Shown here: positions 1 to 9,099 of the stretch, piece by piece
How the letters are laid out: every line of letters begins with the position of its first letter
Numbering within the stretch: position 1 is the stretch's first letter
Assembly: GCA_002074035.1 (NCBI GenBank)
Contig: CP012849.1
Span: 384,172 to 448,171, forward strand
DNA: 64,000 nt
From: Candidatus Riesia sp. GBBU
GTDB taxonomy: Bacteria > Pseudomonadota > Gammaproteobacteria > Enterobacterales > Enterobacteriaceae
Reading direction: 5' to 3'
Translations under genes and position numbers: made by a program
The notes under the pieces: generated by a model
Database searches by the model: none
What the model was told of the DNA's origin: nothing
The model's input: only the letters and a program-made list of their open reading frames with translations

Positions 1-400
1 ATATAGAGTTATTTCTGCAACGTAAATCATACTTAGGATTATCACCAGATTTTATTTGTTCTTGTTTTAGTCTTTTTATTCTTTCTTTAGAACAGAAACA
101 ACGATAAGCATTTCCTTTGTCTATCATTTTTCTAATTACTTCGTGATACCTATCTATTCTTTTAGACTGATAAAAAGGACCTTCGTCCCAATCTAATCCT
201 AGCCATTTCAATGCTTTAATAATTTCTTCAGAATTGCTATTATTAGATCTGTTTAGATCAGTATCCTCAATTCTTAATATGAATTTTCCACGCTTTTTTC
301 TGCTATATAACCAAGAGTAAAGGGCTGTTCTTATATTACCAATATGAATTAATCCAGTAGGACTTGGAGCAAACCTTGTTCTTACAGTATGAAATTTCAT
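1..400 (-). CDS. gltX: Glutamyl-tRNA synthetase, N-terminal part (runs off the left edge)
   Basis: Charges tRNA-Glu with glutamate in the cytoplasm. The reverse strand from the ATG at 398-400 encodes about 133 residues: MKFHTVRTRFAPSPTG, then a class I HIGH-type motif LIHIGNIRTALYSWLY and RIEDTDLNRS, all typical of the GltX Rossmann fold. Reading continues to CSKERIKRLKQEQ and YDLRCR, the usual insertion region, and is still open at base 1, so the KMSKS loop and anticodon-binding domain lie outside the window. The HxGG-type motif has Asn for the second Gly (HIGN). It is divergent from the tRNA-Val gene, as gltX and valU are in E. coli. Confidence 0.95.
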   Translation of the reverse strand, partial: MKFHTVRTRFAPSPTGLIHIGNIRTALYSWLYSRKKRGKFILRIEDTDLNRSNNSNSEEIIKALKWLGLDWDEGPFYQSKRIDRYHEVIRKMIDKGNAYRCFCSKERIKRLKQEQIKSGDNPKYDLRCRNNSI

Positions 401-515
401 AGTTTATTCTAAATTTTATATATAATTTCTAACTAGAATTTTAAATTGTCATTATCAAAATATCAAAATAAATTTATCAAATTCTATATTAAATCATCAA
501 TTGTACTAAATTATA

Positions 516-542
516 TTGACATAGTTCAATTATTGTTATAAT
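516..542 (+). promoter_or_regulatory. Sigma-70-type promoter of tRNA-Val
   Basis: A perfect -35 hexamer TTGACA (516-521) and a perfect -10 hexamer TATAAT (537-542) are separated by 15 bases. Transcription would start around 549-551, a few bases before the tRNA at 555. The spacer is shorter than the optimal 17 bases. Both hexamers match consensus exactly, which is unusual for this window, and the position suits a stable-RNA promoter. Confidence 0.75.
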
Positions 543-554
543 GTTTTCGTTTTT

Positions 555-627
555 GGGCGATTAGCTCAGTTGGAAGAGCATCTCTCTTACAAGGAGAAGG
601 TCATCAGTTCAAATCTGATATCGCCCA
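555..627 (+). tRNA. tRNA-Val (anticodon TAC)
   Basis: A 73-base cloverleaf: acceptor GGGCGAT/ATCGCCC, D arm TTAGCTCAGTTGGAAGAGC, anticodon loop CTTACAA, T loop TTCAAAT, discriminator A at 627. CCA is not encoded. It closely resembles E. coli tRNA-Val(UAC) and sits beside gltX as valU does, but only one copy remains of the E. coli val/lys cluster. Confidence 0.97.
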
Positions 628-683
628 TTTTATCAATAAATCTTAAAATCAAATGATTTCTCTAAAGATTTTCTAATTTTAAT

Positions 684-823
684 AATTTTTTATACATAAG
701 GAGATTTAATAGAAATTTTTAATTTTTAGATTTATCTAAAAATTAAATAATTATTTAGATCTATTTGTAATTCTCAAATAAGAAATTTTTTATACAATTA
801 TTTGTATAAGGAGATGTAATAAC
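684..823 (+). repeat. Two imperfect direct-repeat copies flanking an inverted repeat
   Basis: Copy 1 (684-714) contains TATACATAAGGAGATTTAAT. Copy 2 (784-823) contains ATAAGGAGATGTAAT after the same TTTTTTATAC lead-in, with a small added hairpin TATACAA-TTAT-TTGTATA (791-808). The shared AAGGAG core resembles a ribosome-binding site, but no ORF follows either copy. Confidence 0.5.
718..747. repeat. Perfect inverted repeat, 14-bp arms
   Basis: Arms 718-731 (TTTAATTTTTAGAT) and 734-747 (ATCTAAAAATTAAA) are exact complements around a 2-base centre. It lies 91 bases after tRNA-Val and could be its terminator, although no clean T-run follows. Confidence 0.75.
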
Positions 824-1088
824 TAATATAGAAAATACTTATTAAAACTTTCAGATTTTTCAAAAAGCTTTTAACTTATATATTTAAGATTAAAAAATTT
901 ACTACATAAAACTCTTAAGTTTTTATTTAATATTTATTCAACAACTAAGAAATTTTACTTTTTTAAAAAAAATTAAATTATTCTGCTTTAAGTTAAATCA
1001 ATTTTATTGAAGTTTAGTTTAGTTAACATAATTTTTTATTTAGAATATATATAACAAAATATACATAAGTCGATTGATCAATTTTAAA

Positions 1089-2189
1089 ATGAATAAAGAA
1101 AGTATTTCTCCGTTAATCAAATTGAGTTCTTTAACAAAAAGCTTTAACGGGAAAAATATAATTCATAATTTTAATTTAGTAGTTGAAAATAATCAATTTG
1201 TTACTGTTATGGGCCCATCAGGATGTGGTAAAACAACTATACTAAGGTTAATAGCAGGACTAGAATTTGCAGATAGTGGAAAAATACTTTTACATGGAAA
1301 AGATATTACTATGATCCCAGCAGAAAATAGAAATATAAATACTGTATTTCAAAATTATGCATTGTTTCCTCATATGTCTGTCTTTGAAAATATTGCTTTT
1401 GGATTAAAAATGAAAAGAATTTCATTTGAAGAAATAAAAAAAAAAGTAAAAAAAATACTTTATATGATGCAAATAAGTAAATTTTCAAGAAGATATCCTC
1501 ATCAATTATCTAGTGGTGAACAACAAAGAGTAGCTATAGCTAGAGCAATAATTAATGAACCAAAAATGTTGTTATTAGATGAATCTCTTTCAGCTTTAGA
1601 TTTTCATTTAAGAAAAGAAATGCAAAATGAGTTAAAAACTCTTCAAAGAAAACTTGGAATAACTTTCATCTATGTAACTCATGATCAAGAAGAAGCTCTT
1701 TCGATGTCTGATAAAATATTAGTAATGAAGAATGGATCTGTTGAACAATATGGTTCTCCGAAAGAAATATACGAAAAGCCTAAAAATTTATTTGTAGCAA
1801 AATTCATAGGAGAAATTAATGTTTTAGAAGCTATTGTTTTACATAGAATTAATGAAAGATATATCAAAATATTAGTTGAAGAACATGAATGTGTTTTTTA
1901 TACAAATATTAATGTTTTAAATGGACAAAAAATTAAAATTCTCTTACGTCCAGAAGATCTAAAGATTGAAGAGATAAATGATAAAGACAATCCTAATGGT
2001 ATTGTAGGACAAATTTTAAAAAAAAATTACAAAGGAATGTTGTTAGATACAGAAGTAAAGACAAAGAAAGGGAAAAAAATAAAAATAAGTGAATTTTTTA
2101 ATAAAAATGATTCACATATTTATTATACGCTGTCAAAAAAAATTTCTGTAACTTGGAAAAAAGACTTGGAGATTAAATTCTTAATATGA
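1089..2189 (+). CDS. potA: Spermidine/putrescine ABC transporter ATPase PotA
   Basis: ATPase that powers polyamine import with PotB, PotC and PotD at the inner-membrane face. Seen in order: Walker A GPSGCGKTT (about residues 42-50), Q loop region NTVFQNYALFPHM, ABC signature LSSGEQQRVAIARA, Walker B LLLLDESLSALD, switch His in YVTHDQEEAL, then a C-terminal regulatory domain with LLRPEDLKIEEIND. The signature is altered from the E. coli LSGGQ form to LSSGE. I chose the ATG at 1089 (MNKESISPL); a TTG at 1074 in frame would add five residues, and neither has a clear Shine-Dalgarno. The end overlaps potB by 4 bases (ATGA), implying translational coupling. About 366 residues versus 378 in E. coli. 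Confidence 0.95.
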   Translation: MNKESISPLIKLSSLTKSFNGKNIIHNFNLVVENNQFVTVMGPSGCGKTTILRLIAGLEFADSGKILLHGKDITMIPAENRNINTVFQNYALFPHMSVFENIAFGLKMKRISFEEIKKKVKKILYMMQISKFSRRYPHQLSSGEQQRVAIARAIINEPKMLLLDESLSALDFHLRKEMQNELKTLQRKLGITFIYVTHDQEEALSMSDKILVMKNGSVEQYGSPKEIYEKPKNLFVAKFIGEINVLEAIVLHRINERYIKILVEEHECVFYTNINVLNGQKIKILLRPEDLKIEEINDKDNPNGIVGQILKKNYKGMLLDTEVKTKKGKKIKISEFFNKNDSHIYYTLSKKISVTWKKDLEIKFLI

Positions 2190-3046
2190 AGAATAAAAAA
2201 TTATTTCAGTTTTTTATTTCTTTAGGAATAATTTGGATTTTTATATTTGTATTTTTACCAAGTATGATTATGATCTTAATTAGTTTCCTAAAAAGAAGTG
2301 AGGAAAATCTTATTAGTATATCTTTTACAATAAATAACTACATGAAAATTTTTAACTCATTATATTTTAAATCTATATTTTCTTCGTTATGTATTTCTTT
2401 GATCGTTACTTTCTGTTGTTTATTTATTGGATATCCATTTGCGTTCATATTATCGTGTTTACATAAAAAATTACAAACTATTATGGTTTTTTTTCTTATT
2501 ATTCCTTTTTGGATAAACTCTATTTTAAAGATTTATGGATTAAAAATGTTTTTAAGTATCAGAGGTAAACTAAATGAAATTTTGCTATCAATAGGATTGA
2601 TAAATAAACCGATTAGATTTCTATATACTAATACGTCAGTTTTAATATGTTTAATACATATATTACTTCCATTTATGATCATGCCAATCTATTCAAGTAT
2701 AAAGAAAATAAATAAATCTTATATCGAAGCTGCGAAAGACCTCGGGGCTCACTCATATCAAATATTGATTTATATTATACTTCCTATGACAATATTTGAT
2801 ATTTTTTCTAGTTGTATATTAGTTTTACTAACTGCTATGGGATTATTTTATGTTTCAGATTTAATCGGAGGATCTAAAAGTTTACTAGTTGGAAACATTA
2901 TTAAAAATCAGTTTTTAAATTTTAGAGATTGGCCATTAGGATCTGCAATAAGCGTAATGCTAGTTTTTTTGATAGGAATTTTTTTATTTATTTGTTATAA
3001 ACTTTTAAGTTTGTTTAAAAAAGATTGGATCTATTATAGAAAATGA
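2186..3046 (+). CDS. potB: Spermidine/putrescine ABC transporter permease PotB
   Basis: Inner-membrane permease of the polyamine importer. At 286 residues it is near the usual length and carries the expected hydrophobic helices, starting with a segment around residues 9-31. The EAA loop that docks on PotA is intact (EAAKDLGAHSYQILIYIILPMT at about 181-202). GYPFAFILS and LPFMIMPIYSSIKKI are strong PotB signatures, and FYVSDLIGG and FLNFRDWPLG match the family's C-terminal half. Its ATG overlaps the potA stop by 4 bases and its stop overlaps potC by 4 bases, so the permease pair is translated as a coupled unit. Confidence 0.96.
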   Translation: MKNKKLFQFFISLGIIWIFIFVFLPSMIMILISFLKRSEENLISISFTINNYMKIFNSLYFKSIFSSLCISLIVTFCCLFIGYPFAFILSCLHKKLQTIMVFFLIIPFWINSILKIYGLKMFLSIRGKLNEILLSIGLINKPIRFLYTNTSVLICLIHILLPFMIMPIYSSIKKINKSYIEAAKDLGAHSYQILIYIILPMTIFDIFSSCILVLLTAMGLFYVSDLIGGSKSLLVGNIIKNQFLNFRDWPLGSAISVMLVFLIGIFLFICYKLLSLFKKDWIYYRK

Positions 3047-3858
3047 TTATTCGTACTTTAAAATTTTTTTTTCTTATTGTCGTATATCTTTATCTTTACA
3101 TTCCAATAATTATATTAGTTTTTCAGTCTTTCAATGATTTGAACCCTAAAAATTTACAAGATTTTGGACAAATTGATCCGTATAAAATGCTGGTAAAAAA
3201 TGAAAGTCTTTTAGAAGCTACTTACCACTCTTTAATCATAGCTTTTGTTTCATCAAGTGTATCAACTTTAATAGGATCAATAATGGCAATAGCAATTTTT
3301 AGATACGATTTTTTTGGTAAAAGATTTATGGTTACTATGTTGTCAGCAATTATGTTAATTCCAGATATAATTATGGCAATTGGATTACTTCTACTTTTTA
3401 TTTTTTTAAGATTTACATTAGGATTTTGGTCTTTATTATTTTCTCATATTACATTTTGTCTACCTTTTATTTCAATTATAGTATATGCAAGATTAAAAAG
3501 CTTTGATTCTAATATATTAGAGGCAGCAAAAGATTTAGGAGCGAATGAAATTAGAATTCTGCAAAAAATTATCTTTCCTTTATCATTTTCTTCAATGATA
3601 TCTGGATGGTTAATAAGTTTCTTTATTTCAATAGACGATGTAATAATTTCTTCTTTTGTAACTGGACCGATGTACGATGTTCTTCCTCTAAAAATTTACT
3701 CAATGATAAGAACAGGAGTTTATGAAGAAATTAATGCTCTTACTTCAATTTTCTTTCTCATTTCATTAATATTTTCTATATTTGGAATGTGTATACTAAA
3801 CATAAAACAAATTTATGTAAAACATAGTAGATCTTTGAATATTTTCAAGAAAAAGTAA
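3043..3858 (+). CDS. potC: Spermidine/putrescine ABC transporter permease PotC
   Basis: Second inner-membrane permease, partner of PotB. At 271 residues it is full length for the family. Recognisable segments are YLYIPIIILVFQSFN near the N terminus, GFWSLLFSHITFCLPFISI in the middle, the EAA loop EAAKDLGANEIRILQKIIFPLS at about 160-181, and DDVIISSFVTGPMYDVLPLKIYSM after it. The start overlaps potB (ATGA). A 22-base gap and a clear AGGAGA precede the next gene, potD, so the operon is potA-B-C-D in the E. coli order. Confidence 0.96.
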   Translation: MIIRTLKFFFLIVVYLYLYIPIIILVFQSFNDLNPKNLQDFGQIDPYKMLVKNESLLEATYHSLIIAFVSSSVSTLIGSIMAIAIFRYDFFGKRFMVTMLSAIMLIPDIIMAIGLLLLFIFLRFTLGFWSLLFSHITFCLPFISIIVYARLKSFDSNILEAAKDLGANEIRILQKIIFPLSFSSMISGWLISFFISIDDVIISSFVTGPMYDVLPLKIYSMIRTGVYEEINALTSIFFLISLIFSIFGMCILNIKQIYVKHSRSLNIFKKK

Positions 3859-3880
3859 AAATTTTTATATAGGAGAAAAT

Positions 3881-4933
3881 TTGAGAAAAAAATTTTTTTG
3901 GATTATTTTTTTTAAAATATTTTTTTTTATTACTTATTCAATTTCTCTAGCAAATAAAGAAGAGAAAATTATTCGTTTTTATAATTGGTCAGAATATGTA
4001 TCTTCAGAAGTTCTGAATCAGTTCACTAAAGAAACAGGAATCAAAGTTATATGCTCTACATATTCATCTAATGAGTCTATGTATAGCAAGATAAAAATAT
4101 ATAAAAAAGAATCATATGATCTGATAGTTCCATCTACTTATTTCATAGAGAAAATGAGTAAAGAAGGAATGTTAAAAAAAATAGATAAGACAAAACTAAC
4201 ACAATTTAGAAATATTGATATTAATTTTTTAAATAAATCATTTGATCCAAAAAATAACTTTTCTATTCCATATATTTGGGGCGCGACAGGAATTGGAGTT
4301 AATACAGATTTTATTAACCCTAATAGAATAAATTCATGGGCGAACTTATGGGATCAGAAATATAGAAAGAAACTGTTATTAATTGATGATGCTAGAGAAA
4401 TATTTCAAATGGCCTTATTAAAATTAGGTTGTTCAGGAAATACTAGTGATCCGAAATTAATAAAAATGGCTTATGAAGAATTAAAAAAAATAGTGCCAAA
4501 TATCATGGCATTTAATTCTGATAATCCAGCTAATCCTTTTATACAAGGAGAAGCAGAAATAGGTATGATATGGAACGGATCAGCTTCAATAGCTAGAAGA
4601 TTTGGTGTTCCTATAGAATTTATTTGGCCAAAGGAAGGAGGAATTTTTTGGATGGACAGTTTAGCGATTCCATCTACGTCTAAGAATGTAAATGAATCTT
4701 TAAGATTAATAGATTTTTTACTAAGACCTGACATAGCTGAAAAGATAATAAAAAAAATAGGATATCCAACAGCTAATTTTGCAGCTAAAAAACTTTTACC
4801 AAAAAGAATAACTAACAATAAAATTCTTTATCCAGATAAAGAAATAATAAATAATGGAGAATGGCAGAAAGATGTAGGAAAAGCTAACATATTATATGAA
4901 AATTATTTCCAAAAGTTGAAATCAGTTAGATAG
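3881..4933 (+). CDS. potD: Spermidine/putrescine-binding periplasmic protein PotD (TTG start)
   Basis: Periplasmic binding protein that delivers polyamines to PotBC. The TTG at 3881 is chosen because AGGAGA lies at 3871-3876 and the N terminus is then a signal peptide: MRKK, a hydrophobic stretch, then a likely cleavage near SLA-NKEE. The mature part shows the PotD signatures FYNWSEYV, FTKETGIKV, YDLIVPSTYF, FSIPYIWGATGIGVN, DDAREIFQMAL, FNSDNPANPF, WPKEGGIFWMDSLAIP and IGYPTANFAAKKLLP. It has 350 residues against 348 in E. coli. As the last gene of the operon it completes a whole importer. Confidence 0.96.
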   Translation: MRKKFFWIIFFKIFFFITYSISLANKEEKIIRFYNWSEYVSSEVLNQFTKETGIKVICSTYSSNESMYSKIKIYKKESYDLIVPSTYFIEKMSKEGMLKKIDKTKLTQFRNIDINFLNKSFDPKNNFSIPYIWGATGIGVNTDFINPNRINSWANLWDQKYRKKLLLIDDAREIFQMALLKLGCSGNTSDPKLIKMAYEELKKIVPNIMAFNSDNPANPFIQGEAEIGMIWNGSASIARRFGVPIEFIWPKEGGIFWMDSLAIPSTSKNVNESLRLIDFLLRPDIAEKIIKKIGYPTANFAAKKLLPKRITNNKILYPDKEIINNGEWQKDVGKANILYENYFQKLKSVR

Positions 4934-4988
4934 ATTTAAATTTTAATCTTAATACTAATTTTTAAAAAATTAAATCTAAAGTTCTTAT

Positions 4989-5060
4989 AGTCCTCTGAAG
5001 GAATCGAACCTACAACTAACCTTTAGGAAAGGTTTATTATATCCATTTAACTAAGAGGAC
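4989..5060 (-). tRNA. tRNA-Arg (anticodon CCT)
   Basis: The reverse strand folds as acceptor GTCCTCT/AGAGGAC, D stem GTTA/TAAT, anticodon stem AACCT/AGGTT with loop TTCCTAA, and T loop TTCGATT. It closely resembles E. coli argW. Two oddities: the base after the acceptor (complement of 4989) is T rather than the A of argW, and the T stem GTAGG/CCTTC has one T-T mismatch. CCA is not encoded. In E. coli argW lies not far from prmB, consistent with prmB following here. Confidence 0.93.
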
Positions 5061-5275
5061 TAACAAATTTTATTAGGCTTAATCTTTTGTTTTAATATAA
5101 AAATATTAGATTTTATTTATATAAATAATCAATAATATAAAATTATGTCAAATACATATTTAACTAAAACAAATTTAGATTTTAACAATAGTTGATTTGT
5201 AAAACAAATTAATTTAGAATTTCCGATTTTCTAAAATATTTTCATAGACCAAAAGATGTTTTAGTAAAAATTAGT

Positions 5276-5287
5276 GAGGAATTTATT
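5276..5287 (+). promoter_or_regulatory. Shine-Dalgarno and putative ATT start of prmB
   Basis: GAGGA (5276-5280) is followed after four bases by ATT (5285-5287), in frame with the conserved PrmB N terminus. No ATG, GTG or TTG occurs in this frame between the upstream stop TAA at 5210 and the internal ATG at 5414. Confidence 0.5.
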
Positions 5288-6190
5288 AAAAATAATTTTG
5301 AAGATATTCTTGAATTAGAAACTGTACTTGATGTCTTTAGATGGACAGTAAGTAAATTTAATCAATCAAATATTTTTTATGGACATGGAACAGACAATTC
5401 TAGAGATGAGGCAATGAACTTGATTCTCTCATCTATTTTTTTACCTTTAGATATTCCAGATGTTCTTTTTTCTTCTAAATTGACATTTAGAGAGAAAAAG
5501 TTAATTTTAAATTTAGTAAAAAAAAGAGTCTGTAAAAAAATACCAGTGGCTTATTTAATAAATAAATCATGGTTTTGTGGTCATCAGTTCTATGTAGATA
5601 GAAGAGTTATCATACCGAAATCACCAATAGGTGAGCTAATAAAAAATAGATTTAAGGATATAATTGATTTTTATCCAAAAAATATATTAGATATGTGCAC
5701 TGGAAGTGCTTGTATTGCAATATCATGTTCTTATGAGTTTTTGAAATCAAAAATTGATGCAGTTGATATATCTGAAAATGCATTGAAAATAGCAAGAAAA
5801 AATATTTTACTTCACGGTGTATCTAACTCTGTTAGACTAATACATTCTAACTTATTTGATAAGGTTCCAGAAAAAAAATATGATTTGATTATTTCAAATC
5901 CTCCATATGTCAGTAAAAATGAATTTAGGAAATTACCACAGGAATATTCTTATGAACCAAAAGTAGCTTTAATTGCTGAAGAAAATGGATTGAAAATTAT
6001 TAGGAAAATTTTAGAAATATCTAAAAATTTCTTATCAAATAAAGGAGTGCTGATATGTGAAGTTGGAACAAACTCGGAAATTATATCTAATAAATATCCA
6101 AGAACAGTTTTTAATTGGATAGCTACTAAAAATGGCGGAGAAGGAATTTTCTCAATATCTAGAGATAAGCTAAAAAATATAAAAAAATAA
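5285..6190 (+). CDS. prmB: Ribosomal protein L3 (uL3) glutamine N5-methyltransferase PrmB, probable ATT start
   Basis: AdoMet-dependent methyltransferase that modifies a glutamine in ribosomal protein L3. The catalytic domain is intact: [14 protein letters not shown] (motif I), [14 protein letters not shown], and the Gln-binding NPPY in [14 protein letters not shown], then [12 protein letters not shown] and the C-terminal NGGEGIF. The first ordinary start in frame (ATG 5414) would remove 43 residues, yet the codons before it encode [15 protein letters not shown] and IFYGHGTDN, which match the E. coli N terminus (LQTIQDMLRWSVSRF, IWYGHGTDN). I therefore start it at ATT 5285, behind GAGGA, giving 301 residues versus 310. 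An N-terminally shortened protein or an assembly error are the alternatives. aroC follows 29 bases downstream, as in E. coli. Confidence 0.85.
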   Translation: MKNNFEDILELETVLDVFRWTVSKFNQSNIFYGHGTDNSRDEAMNLILSSIFLPLDIPDVLFSSKLTFREKKLILNLVKKRVCKKIPVAYLINKSWFCGHQFYVDRRVIIPKSPIGELIKNRFKDIIDFYPKNILDMCTGSACIAISCSYEFLKSKIDAVDISENALKIARKNILLHGVSNSVRLIHSNLFDKVPEKKYDLIISNPPYVSKNEFRKLPQEYSYEPKVALIAEENGLKIIRKILEISKNFLSNKGVLICEVGTNSEIISNKYPRTVFNWIATKNGGEGIFSISRDKLKNIKK

Positions 6191-6219
6191 AACAAATCAA
6201 AAGAATTTATAGAGGAATT

Positions 6220-7281
6220 ATGTCAGGAAACTCGATAGGTAATTTATTTCGTGTAACAACGTTTGGAGAGTCTCATGGAAAACTAATTGGATGTATAGTA
6301 GACGGAGTCCCTCCTGGGATTATATTATCCATTTCAGATTTACAATTTGATTTAAACAGAAGAAAACCTGGATGTTCTATGTATGTAAGTTCTAGAAAAG
6401 AGTTAGACAAAATTGAAATTTTATCTGGAATCTTCAATAATAAAACTACAGGGACACCAATAGGTTTATTAATTAAGAACGAAGATTGTGTTTCTGAAGA
6501 TTATGAAAATATAAAAAATGTCTTTAGACCAGGACATGCAGATTTTTCTTATTATAAGAAATATAAAATAAGAGACTATAGAGGAGGAGGACGTTCATCT
6601 TCTAGAGAAACAGCAATGAGAGTTGCAGCTGGGGCAATAGCTAAAAAATATTTAAAAGAAACTTTAGGAATTAAAATTTTTGCTTTTTTAAGTCAAGTTG
6701 GAAATATAATTTTTTCTTTAACAGATATACAAGAAATCTCTAAAAACAAGTTTTTCTGTCCAGAAAAAAAAAAATTAAGTAAACTAAAAAGTTTTTTGGA
6801 TTCTATAAAAAATGATGGAGATTCTATTGGTTCAAAAGTTACTATAGTTGCTGATAGAGTTCCAGCTGGACTCGGAGAACCGGTATTCGATAAACTAGAT
6901 GCTGATATAGCTCATGCAATGATGAGTATTAATGCAGTTAAAGGTGTTGAGATAGGTGATGGATTCAATGTTGTGAAAATGAAAGGTAGTCAAAATAGAG
7001 ATGAGATATCAAAAAAAGGGTTTTTGACTAATCATTCAGGCGGAATATTAGGAGGAATAAGTACTGGACAAAGAATAATTTCTCATTTATCTATTAAGCC
7101 AGCTTCTAGCATTTCAATTCCTTGTAAAACAATAGATAAAAATGGAAATGATGTCATTTTGTCTGTTAAAGGTCGTCATGATACATGTATAGGAATCAGA
7201 GCAGTTCCTGTAGCAGAAGCTATGATGGCAATAGTTTTAATGGATCATTTTTTAAGAAATAGGGCACAATGTGGAAAATAG
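6220..7281 (+). CDS. aroC: Chorismate synthase
   Basis: Last step of the shikimate pathway: 5-enolpyruvylshikimate-3-phosphate to chorismate, using reduced FMN. The ATG follows GAGGA with good spacing. The three family signatures are present: [18 protein letters not shown] near residues 17-34, [24 protein letters not shown] around 125-148, and [17 protein letters not shown] near the end. At 353 residues it is close to the E. coli 361. Together with aroK and aroB elsewhere in this window it argues for a working chorismate route feeding folate and aromatic compounds. It probably forms an operon with prmB. Confidence 0.97.
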   Translation: MSGNSIGNLFRVTTFGESHGKLIGCIVDGVPPGIILSISDLQFDLNRRKPGCSMYVSSRKELDKIEILSGIFNNKTTGTPIGLLIKNEDCVSEDYENIKNVFRPGHADFSYYKKYKIRDYRGGGRSSSRETAMRVAAGAIAKKYLKETLGIKIFAFLSQVGNIIFSLTDIQEISKNKFFCPEKKKLSKLKSFLDSIKNDGDSIGSKVTIVADRVPAGLGEPVFDKLDADIAHAMMSINAVKGVEIGDGFNVVKMKGSQNRDEISKKGFLTNHSGGILGGISTGQRIISHLSIKPASSISIPCKTIDKNGNDVILSVKGRHDTCIGIRAVPVAEAMMAIVLMDHFLRNRAQCGK

Positions 7282-7653
7282 TATTATTTTTGTAATTTTG
7301 AATTTTTAATAACTTTTAAATTTATATATCTTTAAGAAAAGTTTAAAACTTTTTATTAATATAATTCTTATATAAAATTTAGTCTCTAAAAGATTTAATC
7401 TTGTAAAATTCTTCTACTATAAAAACAATTTATATCTTAATAAATTTTAAAAACCTATTTTTTGTCTTATTGTTCGGATAACTTTTAAATGTTATTACTA
7501 GTAATTGTAGTTTACAAAGCACTTTTTATTTTTTATAAAATAAAATCTAAATTTTAAGATTGATGTAAAGAATTTGTTAGGCAAGATTTTCTAAATTCGT
7601 AATTCTGTTAATATTTGAAATATAATTAATAACTTTACAGGAAGATATGATTA
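7282..7653. other. Non-coding gap aroC-fabB
   Basis: AT-rich DNA without a credible ORF, tRNA or strong hairpin. In E. coli several genes lie between aroC and fabB, so this looks like a fully eroded deletion scar. The only functional element I see is the fabB ribosome-binding site AGGAAG at 7639-7644. Confidence 0.6.
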
Positions 7654-8871
7654 ATGAAAAGAGCAGTAATTAGCGGTCTTGGAATAGTTTCCAGTATAGG
7701 TAATAATAAGAAAGAAGTTTTAAAATCTCTACAGTCTTGTAAATCTGGGATTAGGTTTTCGAAAGAGTTTGATGATATTGGATTAAGGAGTAAAGTATGT
7801 GGTGATATTAAAATCTCGAAAGAAGAAATTAAAAAAAAAATAAATAGAAAGATTCTTAGATTTATGAGTGATTGTTCTGTATATGCATATTTATCTATGA
7901 AAGAAGCAATAGAAGATGCAGGACTGGTTGACAAACAAATTTCTAATTTTAGAACTGGACTAATTGTAGGTTCTGGAGGTGGGTCTCCATTAAATCAAGT
8001 TGCTGGATCTTATGCAATGCGTACAAAAGGTTTAAGAGGAGTAAGTCCTTATATGGTACCAAAAGCAATGGCTTCTGGAATTTCGGCTTGTTTGTCTATT
8101 CCGTTTAAAATTAAAGGAACCAACTATTCTATTAGTTCTGCTTGTTCTACATCAACACATTGTATTGGACATGCTTTTGAACTGATTCAATTTGGTAAAC
8201 AAGATATCGTTTTTGCTGGTGGTGGAGAAGAAGTAAGTTGGGAACTGACTTGTGAGTTTGATGCTATGGGCGCTCTTTCTACGAAATATAACAATAAACC
8301 TCATAAAGCTTCTAGAACCTATGATAGGGATAGAGATGGATTTGTAATTTCAGGTGGAGGAGGTATAGTAGTTGTAGAAGAATTAGAGCATGCATTGTCT
8401 CGTGGAGTTCATATATATGCAGAAATTGTTGGATATGGATCAACTTCTGATGGTTTTGATATGGTAGTTCCTTCTGGTGAAGGAGCTGTTAGATGCATGA
8501 AAATGGCACTATCTGATATTAGAGATGTAGACTACATAAACACTCATGGAACTTCTACACAAGTAGGAGATATCAAGGAACTAAATGCAATTACTGAAGT
8601 TTTTGGGAAAAATGTTCCTGCAATTTCTTCTACTAAGTCTATGACGGGTCATTCTTTAGGAGCTGCTGGTGTCCATGAAGTAATTTATAGCTTGCTAATG
8701 TTAGAAAACGGATTTATTACACCAAGCATTAATATCGATAACATTGACGAGAATGCAAAATCAATGAATATCGTTACAAAATTTACGAAAAAAGATCTTT
8801 ATTTAGTTTTATCTAATAGTTTTGGTTTTGGAGGAACAAACGCATCTTTACTTATGAAAAAATATTTCTGA
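7654..8871 (+). CDS. fabB: 3-oxoacyl-ACP synthase I (KAS I)
   Basis: Elongating condensing enzyme of type II fatty-acid synthesis in the cytosol. The catalytic triad is visible: Cys164 in [12 protein letters not shown], His near 298 in [11 protein letters not shown] and His near 333 in [12 protein letters not shown], with the C-terminal glycine loop [12 protein letters not shown]. Length 405 versus 406 in E. coli. The ATG at 7654 has AGGAAG nine bases upstream. Its presence with accD, plsB and pgsA shows that membrane lipid synthesis is kept. It stands alone, with more than 200 bases of blank DNA on each side. Confidence 0.97.
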   Translation: MKRAVISGLGIVSSIGNNKKEVLKSLQSCKSGIRFSKEFDDIGLRSKVCGDIKISKEEIKKKINRKILRFMSDCSVYAYLSMKEAIEDAGLVDKQISNFRTGLIVGSGGGSPLNQVAGSYAMRTKGLRGVSPYMVPKAMASGISACLSIPFKIKGTNYSISSACSTSTHCIGHAFELIQFGKQDIVFAGGGEEVSWELTCEFDAMGALSTKYNNKPHKASRTYDRDRDGFVISGGGGIVVVEELEHALSRGVHIYAEIVGYGSTSDGFDMVVPSGEGAVRCMKMALSDIRDVDYINTHGTSTQVGDIKELNAITEVFGKNVPAISSTKSMTGHSLGAAGVHEVIYSLLMLENGFITPSINIDNIDENAKSMNIVTKFTKKDLYLVLSNSFGFGGTNASLLMKKYF

Positions 8872-9099
8872 ACTTAAAGCAAAATTTTTTACTTTAACTT
8901 TATACTCAAACAACTTTAAATAAAGTTTATAAGATGTTTTATAAACATGTTTATTGTGTTACTGTGATTATTTGTGTTTTTAAAAGATTTAATTTTAATG
9001 GGAAATAATCTCTGATTTTGTGTAAAGAGTTCTAATTTCTTAGAAAGAATATTTTAACTATGAAAGAGATTTTCTAATATAAAAAAATAGCAAAATATT

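Larger units (their letters stand above)
628..1088. other. Non-coding gap between tRNA-Val and potA with repeats
   Basis: No gene is visible. The gap holds a 14-bp-arm inverted repeat (718-747) flanked by two related TATAC...AAGGAGAT-TAAT segments (684-714 and 784-823). The rest is featureless AT-rich DNA. Confidence 0.6.

Noticed and set aside
4931-4978. Inverted repeat TAGATTTAA...TTAAATCTA after potD
   Set aside because: The arms are 9 bp of nearly pure A/T with a loop of about 30 bases and no adjacent T-run, so it is too weak to call a terminator.
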